NCBI GenBank assembly: GCA_028715625.1
Contig: JAQURL010000015.1
Coordinates: forward strand, 1 to 42,092
Direction of reading: 5' to 3'
Length of the DNA stretch: 42,092 bases
Source: Candidatus Margulisiibacteriota bacterium
GTDB taxonomy: Bacteria > Margulisbacteria > Riflemargulisbacteria > GWF2-35-9
The first letter of the stretch is position 1, and each line of letters opens with the position of its first letter. This document shows positions 16,229-24,357 of the stretch, in pieces. The notes beneath the pieces were generated by a model that did not search any database, was not told where the DNA came from, and saw nothing but the letters and a program-made list of their open reading frames with translations. A program made the position numbers and the translations under genes.

Positions 16229-17791
16229 CTAATCTCCTTTCAAAAGTTGTTGTAACTTCAGATATATCTGCCAATATTTATCATCAACTGTTAAAAATCT
16301 TTTCGCGTACTCCATACCCGCCTCCATGTCCGCACGAGAAACTCCTTTTTGCAACATAACATCCACGACTTTTGTCATTTTCCAACTTACAACCTTTCTA
16401 AATACCGAATCAGTTGTTTCATAGGATAATTTGTCATTAATATCCGCCCCGCCGTTTATCAAGGCCAGTACAGTATCCTCGTCGCATGGGTACTGGTCTG
16501 CTTCCAGGGCATTTAATAACGCTGTTCTGCCTTTATAGTCTCTGAGCCTCACATCAGCTCCTGCTTTCAATAGCTCAACAACAATTGCTGACCGGCGTCT
16601 ATAGGCTGCGCAGATGAGGGGGGTATCCTTAACCATAGAATTTTCATCTACAACATTAACATTTATTCCTTCTTTAATAAGTATTTTTATGATGTCCAAA
16701 TGGCCGTGGTAAACAGCCGAACCTAACGGAGACTTACCTAAATGCACATCAGCCTTGTTTTCCAGGAGTATACGTACGTTGTAAATTTTGCCTCCAAAAA
16801 CCGCCCTGAATAAAGGTGTCCAACCGTTTTTACATATATGATTAATCTTTGCACCGGCTTTAACAAGCATATTCAGCAAAGCTGGGTTGCCTTGCTCTGC
16901 CGCTGTCATCAGCGCAGTCCAGCCAACGCGGTCTTCATCATTTACTCGTGCTCCTTTGCTAAAAAGTAGCTTAATAATATTCATGTTGCCTTTTTCTACG
17001 GCTAATGTAAAAACCGGCTTTTCTCGTTCCCTGTCTCGGGCATGAATATCCGCGCCTCTTTTTATCAAGTCCCGTACAAACTTTTCCTGATTATAATAAA
17101 TCGCGAACATTAAAGGAGTATGTTTATCATTATCCCTATAATTCACATCTGCTCCCGCATTTATCAACAATTTGTAAATCTTATCGTTATTCTGTTTTAT
17201 GGACTTAATTAAAGCCGTATCGCCATGATCAATAAAAATATCTGATGTACCTTTTTCGAAACCGTTTATATCCACTCCCGCATTAATCAATTCCTTGACC
17301 AGGTTATCGTAATTTAGTTCTGTTGCCCTGATCAAAATGCTTTTACCCTCTTTGTTTTTATAATTAATATCAGCGCCTTTATTTATAAGTTCCTTTACCT
17401 GTTTACTGTCCGCCAATTCTATAGCCTGATAAAGCTCCTCGCCCAGATAACAGTTCCGACGAAATCCCAGAACAATCAGATCTCTCGCCAGTATCCCAGT
17501 GATCTGCTTCTGATTTTTGTCATTCAAATTTTCCAGGCAGATATATATGGACTTTTTAGCTTTGCTGGTTCGATCCTTGGCATCAATATCAGGAACATTA
17601 TTATTTAATAAAAAATCCAGTTCTTTAACCTGCCCGAGAATATTTCTGATGTTTTTGCCAGAATCTTTTAATAATAATAATTCTTGAATAAATCCTTCAC
17701 CATTTATAAGGAATGGATTCTCCTTTTTGACCAATTCTTCCAAAAGCAATGCAGTTCTGGAAATAACCATTGAAACGATTTTTTTATTCAT
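16229..17791 (-). CDS. Ankyrin-repeat protein with island N-terminal domain (520 aa)
   Basis: The protein starts MNKKIVSMV with GGAAGG 7 nt upstream. The N-terminal domain is compact; the usual NIF motif is replaced by NPFLINGE, but LLLLKDSG, L-DFLL, AKKSIYICLENLN and LARDLIVLGF are clear. The linker (YLGEELYQAIELADS) leads into about eleven ankyrin repeats, for example HTPLMFAIYYN and GWTALMTAAEQGN. The last 50 residues are a helical non-repeat tail ending LKLQQLLKGD. It is the second gene of the unit starting at 19476. Confidence 0.9.
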   Translation of the reverse strand: MNKKIVSMVISRTALLLEELVKKENPFLINGEGFIQELLLLKDSGKNIRNILGQVKELDFLLNNNVPDIDAKDRTSKAKKSIYICLENLNDKNQKQITGILARDLIVLGFRRNCYLGEELYQAIELADSKQVKELINKGADINYKNKEGKSILIRATELNYDNLVKELINAGVDINGFEKGTSDIFIDHGDTALIKSIKQNNDKIYKLLINAGADVNYRDNDKHTPLMFAIYYNQEKFVRDLIKRGADIHARDREREKPVFTLAVEKGNMNIIKLLFSKGARVNDEDRVGWTALMTAAEQGNPALLNMLVKAGAKINHICKNGWTPLFRAVFGGKIYNVRILLENKADVHLGKSPLGSAVYHGHLDIIKILIKEGINVNVVDENSMVKDTPLICAAYRRRSAIVVELLKAGADVRLRDYKGRTALLNALEADQYPCDEDTVLALINGGADINDKLSYETTDSVFRKVVSWKMTKVVDVMLQKGVSRADMEAGMEYAKRFLTVDDKYWQIYLKLQQLLKGD

Positions 17792-17886
17792 TTTCCAACC
17801 TTCCCAAACATATTATTTTTCACCAAACCTCCAACCTTCTAATAATCCAATTTCTTCCTTCTTTTTCGTTTCACCTATCACTTATT

Positions 17887-19476
17887 CTAACTCTCCACTG
17901 CTCCTGCGCCTTTGAGTATATCAATAATTTCCGTTCTTTTTTCCATTATTGCCAGCTGCAATGGAGTAGTACCTTTATTATCCGTAATATTTATTTCAGC
18001 ACCTTTAGCCACTAAGGACCTGACTGCCTTTTTATTGTTGGTTTTAATAGCATAAAACAAAGCAGTCCTGTTCCAGTTGTCTTTTACATTTACGTCAGCG
18101 CCGGCTTTAAGTATTAATGAAAATAACTGACCGCGATTATATTTTAAATCGGACATTAAAGCCGTAAGTCCCTCGTAATCCTGCAAATTCAAATCTGGTT
18201 TTTTGGAAATAATTAATCTGGCCATATCCTGTTTGTAACATACAATTGCCAGGATAAGAGGAGTAAGCTGATGTCGGAAATCAGACCTGCACCTTATGTT
18301 TATATCTGCCTTGCGCCTTAATATCTCTTTCACCAGATCATAATAATTTTTTATTATGGCCATACTTAAAGCCGATTGATATTCTTCGCCTGATTGAATG
18401 TTCAGCTCGGCTCCGCTTATAATAAGTTTTCCAGCGACTTCCTTATGTTCCTTGGATAAGGCCAGGGTCAGCGCAGTCCAGTTATCTGCGTCCTTAATGT
18501 TCTTATCAGCCTTTTTTTTCAACAGCATTTCCACTATATCTTTATGGCCGTTCACAGCCGCGAACATTAAGGCTGTCCATCCTCCATTATTACGGGCATT
18601 AATATCAGCTCCGCCTTTTAATAGCACCTCGAAAAGCTCCTTTTTACCTATTTGCGCAGCGAACATTAATGAGGTAGTATTGGTAATATCTTTGTGATTT
18701 ACATCAGCGCCGGACTTTAAAAGCTTTTGAACATTCCTGACATGTTTACCAAGGACAGCCTGCATTAAAACGGAATAATTGTTTCTTTGCGTATTAATGT
18801 AATTAACATCAGCCCCCTTTGCTATGAGAAGGTCCAGCACATCTTCACCGCCCCATAAGCCTGCTGTTCTCATCAAAGCAGTATTATTGTCATTATTAAC
18901 TGCTTCCAGATCAGCGCCGACCAGTATTAGTTCTTTAACAACATTCACGCATTCCCAGCAAGCCTGAATTAAAAAAATATTGTCTTTTGGTCCATACTTG
19001 GTTTCAACACGGGTACAAAGAAAATCCGCTCCCATCCTGATAAGTTTTTTAGCTTTAACAGTATTTTTTTGTTCTATAGCCTCAAATAATTCTCTGGCAA
19101 GATATCCATCTTCTTTAATATTCAGATATTTCAGTACTCTAAAATCTCTGGCCAGATTCTGTAAAACCTTTGATTTGTTTGCGGAATTCAATTGATCAAG
19201 ACATATATAAATAGATTTTTTCGCTTTGGCTGCCGGATCTTTTTCCTGTACAACCGGTGGTTCCTGCATTGCAAGGAATTCCAAGCCTTTGATCCCGCTT
19301 ACCAGCTCTCGCAGATCAATACCCTTGATCTTCGCTTCTAATAAGTTGTCAATTAAACTTTCAGCTGTAAAGGTGAAGAAAACGTTTAATCTTTTGTCTT
19401 CAAGTAGCTTGAGGCGTAACAGTATAGAATCTGTTAATCGTTTCTTTGTTCCAATTGAAATAATTTTTCTTTTCAC
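17887..19476 (-). CDS. Ankyrin-repeat protein with island N-terminal domain (529 aa, GTG start)
   Basis: The start is GTG with AAAGGTG 4 nt upstream, giving MKRKIISIG. The N-terminal domain has NVFFTFTAES, LLEAKIKG, L-EFLA, AKKSIYICLDQLN and LARDFRVLKY. The linker DGYLARELFEAIEQKN precedes about twelve ankyrin repeats, among the most canonical in the island (GGWTALMFAAVNGHKDIVEM). It opens a five-gene unit ending at 13231, with a promoter element 125 nt upstream. The gap between carries cacttatg-type short repeats. Function unknown. Confidence 0.9.
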   Translation of the reverse strand: MKRKIISIGTKKRLTDSILLRLKLLEDKRLNVFFTFTAESLIDNLLEAKIKGIDLRELVSGIKGLEFLAMQEPPVVQEKDPAAKAKKSIYICLDQLNSANKSKVLQNLARDFRVLKYLNIKEDGYLARELFEAIEQKNTVKAKKLIRMGADFLCTRVETKYGPKDNIFLIQACWECVNVVKELILVGADLEAVNNDNNTALMRTAGLWGGEDVLDLLIAKGADVNYINTQRNNYSVLMQAVLGKHVRNVQKLLKSGADVNHKDITNTTSLMFAAQIGKKELFEVLLKGGADINARNNGGWTALMFAAVNGHKDIVEMLLKKKADKNIKDADNWTALTLALSKEHKEVAGKLIISGAELNIQSGEEYQSALSMAIIKNYYDLVKEILRRKADINIRCRSDFRHQLTPLILAIVCYKQDMARLIISKKPDLNLQDYEGLTALMSDLKYNRGQLFSLILKAGADVNVKDNWNRTALFYAIKTNNKKAVRSLVAKGAEINITDNKGTTPLQLAIMEKRTEIIDILKGAGAVES

Positions 19477-19499
19477 TTTTCACCTTTCACAATTCACTA

Positions 19500-19575
19500 A
19501 TTTCTGCCAACCTTCCAACCATCTAACCCTCCTGCACTTATGCACTTATGCACTTATGACACTTAACACTGATCT
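19500..19575. repeat. Low-complexity intergenic spacer with short tandem repeats
   Basis: This gap contains the phrase ccaaccttccaaccatctaa followed by several tandem cacttatg units. Similar phrases occur in the gaps at 17795-17860, 22940-23005 and 32590-32820. Transcribed from the minus strand they are purine-rich. I see no coding potential. Confidence 0.45.
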
Positions 19576-19600
19576 CCTAACACATCACGATCAGCCGTAT

Positions 19601-19631
19601 ATATATCGGAAATTTGTTGTTTTTATTTCAA
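19601..19631 (-). promoter_or_regulatory. Island promoter element, site 5
   Basis: On the minus strand TTGAAAT, exactly 16 nt, then CGATATAT. It lies 125 nt before the GTG at 19476; the spacer between holds low-complexity repeats. Same architecture as the other island sites. Confidence 0.62.
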
Positions 19632-19684
19632 TATTTTTGGAAACGCAACTTATAGCAAAGAACCCCAAATTGAAACCCTTTATG

Positions 19685-20830
19685 CTAATTGCCCGGACTT
19701 TTGTCTGTAGCTGTGTTTAGCAAACGGATTATTTCTTCTATTTTTTTATTCCATTTATTAAAATCCTCAACACTTATTTTTTTCTTTTTATATTGTTTTT
19801 TGAAGTAATTTAATTCGTCTTTAATTATATCCTGCGCTGTTTGTCCTTCTTTGTTTTTTAAAAAGATGTCAACTCCGTTATTAACAAGTATTTGAACAAT
19901 ATCTTGATATCCAGATCTCGCGGCTAACATCAACGCAGTCATTCCTTTGCCATCCTGCACATTCAGGTTTGCACCGGCCTTTATTAACAATTTCAGCAGA
20001 TAACAGTTATTATCATAGGCGGCAAAAGTAAGGGCATAATTTCCTTCCTTATCTGCTATATCTACCTTGGCCCCAAGGGAAATTAGCTTTTCAACAATCT
20101 TTTTCATTCCGGAAACACGAATAACTTCCAAAAACGCTGTGTTCCCTCGAAGATTCTTTTTATTAATGTCAGCACCAGCCAGAACAAGTTTTGACAATGT
20201 TTCTCGCCTGCCATAAATAGCAGCATAATGAATGGCTGTTTCTCCTAAGTCATCAGGCATTTCCAGATCAGCGCCAAGATTTATGAGTTCTTCAACTATC
20301 TCTGTTCTAAACACTCTAAGTGCTTCATGTAAAGCAGTGCGGCCCCTGGAATTTTTGTCATGGATATCTGCGCCTGCTTTTAAATAATCCCTTATCTTTC
20401 CATACTCTCTTTTCATAATGGCACTTCTTATTTCTTTACCCAGATACCCTCGTTTTATAGGCACATATACTTTATTTTTGTAACCAAGCAGTTCAAAGCT
20501 TTTGGCTAACTGTTTTAAAACTTTATCAGCATTCTCTTGGTTCAATTTCCTCAGACAAAAATATATAGCTGTCCTTGCCTTAGATTTGATGTCTGAGCTG
20601 TCTGTTTCAGACCTGTGTTCCGATCGTAAAAATTCCAAATTTTTTGTTTTCGCAAGAACCACAATATAATCAATACCTGACATTTTCATTAATAGAAATT
20701 GATGAATAACATCTTTAGACTGACTTCCTGAAAAAATATTTATGTTATTATCTAGAATTTTTTTTTGTTCGTTTAAAAAGTTAACAAGAACTTTTTCCAA
20801 ATAATCAAAAGATACCAGCTTGTGAGCCAT
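19685..20830 (-). CDS. Ankyrin-repeat protein with island N-terminal domain and basic C-terminal helix (381 aa)
   Basis: The tag is MAHKLVSFD, with GGGGAGG upstream of the ATG. The N-terminal domain has NIFSGSQSK, LLMKMSG, L-EFLRS, ARTAIYFCLRKLNQEN and LAKSFELLGY. The linker RGYLGKEIRSAIMKRE leads into about six ankyrin repeats (roughly 130-320). Unlike most members it ends with a Lys-rich helical tail of about 50 residues containing KKKKISVEDFNKWNKK. Last gene of the unit that begins with the JAMM protein at 30971. Confidence 0.9.
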   Translation of the reverse strand: MAHKLVSFDYLEKVLVNFLNEQKKILDNNINIFSGSQSKDVIHQFLLMKMSGIDYIVVLAKTKNLEFLRSEHRSETDSSDIKSKARTAIYFCLRKLNQENADKVLKQLAKSFELLGYKNKVYVPIKRGYLGKEIRSAIMKREYGKIRDYLKAGADIHDKNSRGRTALHEALRVFRTEIVEELINLGADLEMPDDLGETAIHYAAIYGRRETLSKLVLAGADINKKNLRGNTAFLEVIRVSGMKKIVEKLISLGAKVDIADKEGNYALTFAAYDNNCYLLKLLIKAGANLNVQDGKGMTALMLAARSGYQDIVQILVNNGVDIFLKNKEGQTAQDIIKDELNYFKKQYKKKKISVEDFNKWNKKIEEIIRLLNTATDKSPGN

Positions 20831-20862
20831 TTAATAACCTCCCCTTATTAAATCACTTTATT

Positions 20863-21966
20863 TTACGGGTCCAGATAAACCATCATTTCCTCATTACCAT
20901 GATGGCGGGCCCAGTACCAGGCGGTCATATCCTCATTATCTCTAAGGCTCTTTTCTGCTCCGGCCTCAACCAGTAATTTTACGGACTCAAAATCATTATT
21001 CCGTACCGCTGCTATCAGAGGGGTAATCCCACGTTTATTAGCGGCATTTATATTGGCTCCGGCATTGATCAACGCCTCTATCAAGTATGGCCTTCTAAAG
21101 TTCCATGCTATATAAATAAGCGGCGTATCGTCTTGCTCATCAAGAAGAGTATCAGGATTAGCGCCGGCTTCGATTAATTTCAAAGCCATATCATATTTAT
21201 AGTCCTTTAAAGCAGACATTAAAGCCGTACTGCCATCTTTGGCTTTGATATCCAAATCAGGTTTTTTACTTAGCAAAAAATCTACAGCATCTTCATTAGC
21301 TGAACCTATAGCATAAAAAAAAGCAGTTTTCCCGCTGCTATCCTTATCATTGATATTCGCTCCTCTGGATAATAAGCTGTTGATTATTCTTTTAATATTT
21401 TTAATATGTTCATAGTTTGTAGGATTATCAGGTTCAGTAGAATTCTCTATAAAGTTTATCCATTTACGCACTGCATAAATAATCGCGGTTTGATCGAAAT
21501 TATCTTTTTTATTAAAATCAGCGCCTTTTTCCAGCAGTTTGATAACCAGTTCAAAGTTGTTACCATTAAAGGCTTTCACCGATTCTTCGCTCAAATAACC
21601 GTTTTTACTGAAGCCTGTAAACCCCAGCAACTCAAAATCTCTACCTAATTTTTTTAGAACAACTCCTTTATTCGAAGAATTTAACCCTTCCAGGCATGAC
21701 CAGACAGATACCATGGCCTTTTGTTTCTCCGGGTCCCGGTCTGATAACTCTGTTTTACTCGGGGCGTATAAAAATTCCAAATCGTTTATTGTCGCGAAAA
21801 TAGCACGCAAATCAGTTCCTGTTAGTTTTAATATCAGCATATTTTCCATGAGTACTTCAGCTTCTCCGGGCTCAATAAAAACATTTTTGTTAGCACTGAG
21901 CATTTTCAGTTTACTGTTCAGCACAACTAAAGGTCCCTGCTCTGTTGATATTATTTTAGTCAGCAT
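20863..21966 (-). CDS. Ankyrin-repeat protein with island N-terminal domain (367 aa)
   Basis: The protein starts MLTKIISTE with GAGGA upstream of the ATG. The N-terminal domain reads NVFIEPGEAE, LLILKLTG (written MLILKLTG in the protein), L-EFLY, QKAMVSVWSCLEGLN and LGRDFELLGF. The linker NGYLSEESVKAFNGNN precedes about six ankyrin repeats; the second contains a charged insert of about 20 residues (IENSTEPDNPTNYEH). The stack ends with MTAWYWARHHG. It sits 32 nt from its downstream neighbour and 35 nt from its upstream one. Confidence 0.9.
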   Translation of the reverse strand: MLTKIISTEQGPLVVLNSKLKMLSANKNVFIEPGEAEVLMENMLILKLTGTDLRAIFATINDLEFLYAPSKTELSDRDPEKQKAMVSVWSCLEGLNSSNKGVVLKKLGRDFELLGFTGFSKNGYLSEESVKAFNGNNFELVIKLLEKGADFNKKDNFDQTAIIYAVRKWINFIENSTEPDNPTNYEHIKNIKRIINSLLSRGANINDKDSSGKTAFFYAIGSANEDAVDFLLSKKPDLDIKAKDGSTALMSALKDYKYDMALKLIEAGANPDTLLDEQDDTPLIYIAWNFRRPYLIEALINAGANINAANKRGITPLIAAVRNNDFESVKLLVEAGAEKSLRDNEDMTAWYWARHHGNEEMMVYLDP

Positions 21967-22001
21967 ATAAGTTATTCCTCGTTAGTCTTGTCATTCGCAT
22001 G

Positions 22002-22928
22002 TTATCCGCCGAGTCCTCCATCGATGTCCCTGCTCGTATCCGTCAAAAATCTTAATAATCTTAAATCTCGACTATCTTCCGGTTTAGGCAACCTGTAACC
22101 CAAATCAAAAAAATATCGTTTCAAATCCTCAGCCACCATGTTGATGTTTTTAGACCCATCGAGTATTTTTAAAGCAATAAAAATCGGTTTTTCCATTAAT
22201 CGACTGTCCATCAGTAAGAATGTCTCTCTATGAGTCATCAATTCCAGTAATTCCAACCCCGGTATTTTGCACATTAGCTGAGTAATTATATAATTCTCGT
22301 CGTCAGGATGTTGCTGCTTAACTGCCAAAAGTTCAGCAACAACTCCTGCAGCGTCATTACCGGCAAAGACATTAATCTTGCGAGCCAGCAAATCCAGTCG
22401 CGTTTTCAAAAAATCAGATATTACAGGGCCTGCGTCGGTTTGCTCTGAGCCACTTGAAGATATATCCTCAAGACCAAGGCTTCTAAATGCTTCTCCCAGC
22501 TTCTGCCCCACTACCTCGTAATTATCAGGTTTCAGGCCTGTTACACAGTTATAAATTTTAGTAACCGCTCTGGATAGAGGATCGTTTTTGTTAAGTTCGG
22601 GTTTGTTACCTTCCCAGATGGGCCTGAGGTACTCAATATCTTGAAAAAAACTCCAAATATCTCCACCCGATTCTTTTTGTTTCAGTAATTCTTGCACCAA
22701 TTTTATGGTTTCAGGTCCTGCGAAAACATTTTTGTAACCAATTAATAGTTGCTTTTGTTCGTTAATTGAAAATACGTTTTCTTTAACCTCGGCATCAGCA
22801 ATATTGCCTGCCGATTTTAACGGTTTCAGATAAGAGACAACCGTTTTCAAGGTATTTGTTAACAGTCCCTTAAATCCGGTTTCTTTTCTACTCTCCACAA
22901 AATTTATCGCTATAATCTTGTTCTTCAT
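22002..22928 (-). CDS. Two-copy island N-terminal-domain protein without ankyrin repeats (308 aa)
   Basis: The tag is MKNKIIAIN, with AGGT before the ATG. No ankyrin repeat is present. Instead the N-terminal domain occurs twice. Copy one (about 60-152) has NVFAGPET, LLKQKESG, AVTKIYNCVTGLKPDN and LGEAFRSLGL. Copy two (about 168-285) has NVFAGNDAA, LLAVKQ, IPGLELLELM and LKRYFFDLGY. The C-terminus is a short Asp/Gly tail (SRDIDGGLGG). This shows that the N-terminal domain is a unit separable from the repeats. It lies near the ATPase in the same unit, so a core role such as bridging or oligomer nucleation is possible but is inference. Confidence 0.88.
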   Translation of the reverse strand: MKNKIIAINFVESRKETGFKGLLTNTLKTVVSYLKPLKSAGNIADAEVKENVFSINEQKQLLIGYKNVFAGPETIKLVQELLKQKESGGDIWSFFQDIEYLRPIWEGNKPELNKNDPLSRAVTKIYNCVTGLKPDNYEVVGQKLGEAFRSLGLEDISSSGSEQTDAGPVISDFLKTRLDLLARKINVFAGNDAAGVVAELLAVKQQHPDDENYIITQLMCKIPGLELLELMTHRETFLLMDSRLMEKPIFIALKILDGSKNINMVAEDLKRYFFDLGYRLPKPEDSRDLRLLRFLTDTSRDIDGGLGG

Positions 22929-23008
22929 ATTTAGTACCTGCTATCTTCCAATCATCTAACCTTCCTAACTTCTGCATTTACGCACTTACGCACTCCTGCA
23001 CTTTTCCC

Positions 23009-23035
23009 GTCATCCTTCGTCAGGCTCAGGATGAC
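23009..23035. repeat. 27-nt palindromic intergenic repeat, copy A
   Basis: GTCATCCT and AGGATGAC arms flank TCGTCAGGCTC. The surrounding bases (cttttcccgt before, ttaccccttatct after) are also repeated in copy B, so a unit of about 45 bp is duplicated. In the minus-strand transcript it would form a hairpin between two genes of the same unit. Confidence 0.65.
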
Positions 23036-23067
23036 TTACCCCTTATCTCTTATCTCCTGCCACTTAC

Positions 23068-24231
23068 TCACGGATTATCCTGCTTATACGTATATTTCAA
23101 ATAAAAGGTCATCTCCTCGTCTTCATTAGATTCAGCTATACCTATAGCCATTTTATTGTTAACCCCGATATCAGCCTCGGCTTCCTCTACCAGAAAAATT
23201 ACAGCATCCATATGGCTGTTTTCAACCGCTTTTGTCAGCGCTGTATCTCCTACCCAATTCTGATAATCCACATCAATTCCAGCAGCCAGAACTTCTTTTA
23301 GTTTACCTATATTACCTTCCGCTGCTGCTTGTAGGAATTCACTTCCCAGCTCTTGCTCTCTCCTTTTTAATATTTCTACAACTTCCATCTTTCCTTCCGA
23401 ACGTGCTATATCAATAGCTTTTTTTCTGTTAGAGTTGCGCATGTTTAATTTAGCTCCTTTGGCCAAAAGTAACTCCACTGTTTCTTTATATCCCTTTTCA
23501 GCGGCCCTCATAAGAATTGTATATCCATTAGTTTCCTGTTCGTTAATATTTATTCCATGCTGAATAAGGAGTTCTACCATCGAGTTGAACCCACATATCG
23601 TTGCTTGACTGACAGGTTTAAAGCCAAATTTATCTTTCGCTTCAAAATCTGCACCATATTTTATCAATAATTTGGCTGCTTCCAGGCATATTTGCCGGTT
23701 TACTAATTGTAAAGAACCACGAAATACAACCTCGCGAAATGGTGTAAATTGACTTTCCGTATTTCGATATTCCAAATCTGCGCCCTGGTTCAAATAGGCC
23801 TCTAACTTATCAACGTCACAATTTTTTGCAGCCTCCATCATTTCATCACCTAAATAACCGTTTTCTTTTGCCTGATGAGTATAAAATATTTTAAGTTCCA
23901 GCATTTTTTCCTGAACTTTAGAAAATATTAGATCAGGATTTTTAGAAAAATTCTGCAAGCTGTGCCATAAACCGATACTATTCGGATTTGAAGTTTCTAT
24001 AGCTGATGGGCTTTTTGCTTTTAAAAACTCAAGTCCGTTTAAAGTCGCGAAAACTTGGCGAAGCGATTCTCCTCCGCCTTGCAAAGCGACTTCCAGCATC
24101 AACTGTTTCAGGCGCTCATCTGCCTTTACTAAAACGCCGCCTGATAATTCTGTAATAATCTTTTTGAGGTTTTCTTGTTCTTGGGTAAACGTCCAATTTT
24201 CCTGAATATTAATTGCCAGTATTTTATACAT
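23068..24231 (-). CDS. Divergent ankyrin-repeat protein of the island family (387 aa)
   Basis: The protein begins MYKILAINI with GGAG 8 nt upstream of the ATG. The N-terminal domain is the most divergent of the set: no NIF motif, but L-EFLKA is kept, followed by SIGLWHSLQNF in place of the SIYxCLxxLN block. The linker NGYLGDEMMEAAKN is typical. About six ankyrin repeats follow in two groups (roughly 137-290 and 295-375) separated by a charged helix (RREQELGSEFLQAAAEGN). It is the first ankyrin gene after the AAA+ ATPase, with a palindromic repeat on each side. Confidence 0.88.
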   Translation of the reverse strand: MYKILAINIQENWTFTQEQENLKKIITELSGGVLVKADERLKQLMLEVALQGGGESLRQVFATLNGLEFLKAKSPSAIETSNPNSIGLWHSLQNFSKNPDLIFSKVQEKMLELKIFYTHQAKENGYLGDEMMEAAKNCDVDKLEAYLNQGADLEYRNTESQFTPFREVVFRGSLQLVNRQICLEAAKLLIKYGADFEAKDKFGFKPVSQATICGFNSMVELLIQHGININEQETNGYTILMRAAEKGYKETVELLLAKGAKLNMRNSNRKKAIDIARSEGKMEVVEILKRREQELGSEFLQAAAEGNIGKLKEVLAAGIDVDYQNWVGDTALTKAVENSHMDAVIFLVEEAEADIGVNNKMAIGIAESNEDEEMTFYLKYTYKQDNP

Positions 24232-24294
24232 CTTTTGTGCTCCACATTTCTACCTTCTGATGAAATTTCCTTCATCCTTCGTCATTCATTTTCC

Positions 24295-24321
24295 CGTCAT
24301 CCTTCGTCAGGCTCAGGATGA
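24295..24321. repeat. 27-nt palindromic intergenic repeat, copy B
   Basis: Identical core to copy A (GTCATCCT and AGGATGAC arms) with the same flanking phrase on both sides. It lies between the AAA+ gene and the first ankyrin gene, so as RNA it would place a hairpin just after the ATPase coding region. Confidence 0.65.
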
Positions 24322-24357
24322 CTTACCCCTTATCTTCTACCCCTTATCTCTTATTCC

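Noticed and set aside
129-24231. Regular repeat of about 99 bp that might look like a CRISPR or tandem DNA array
   Set aside because: The period equals one 33-residue ankyrin repeat and the conservation is at the protein level.
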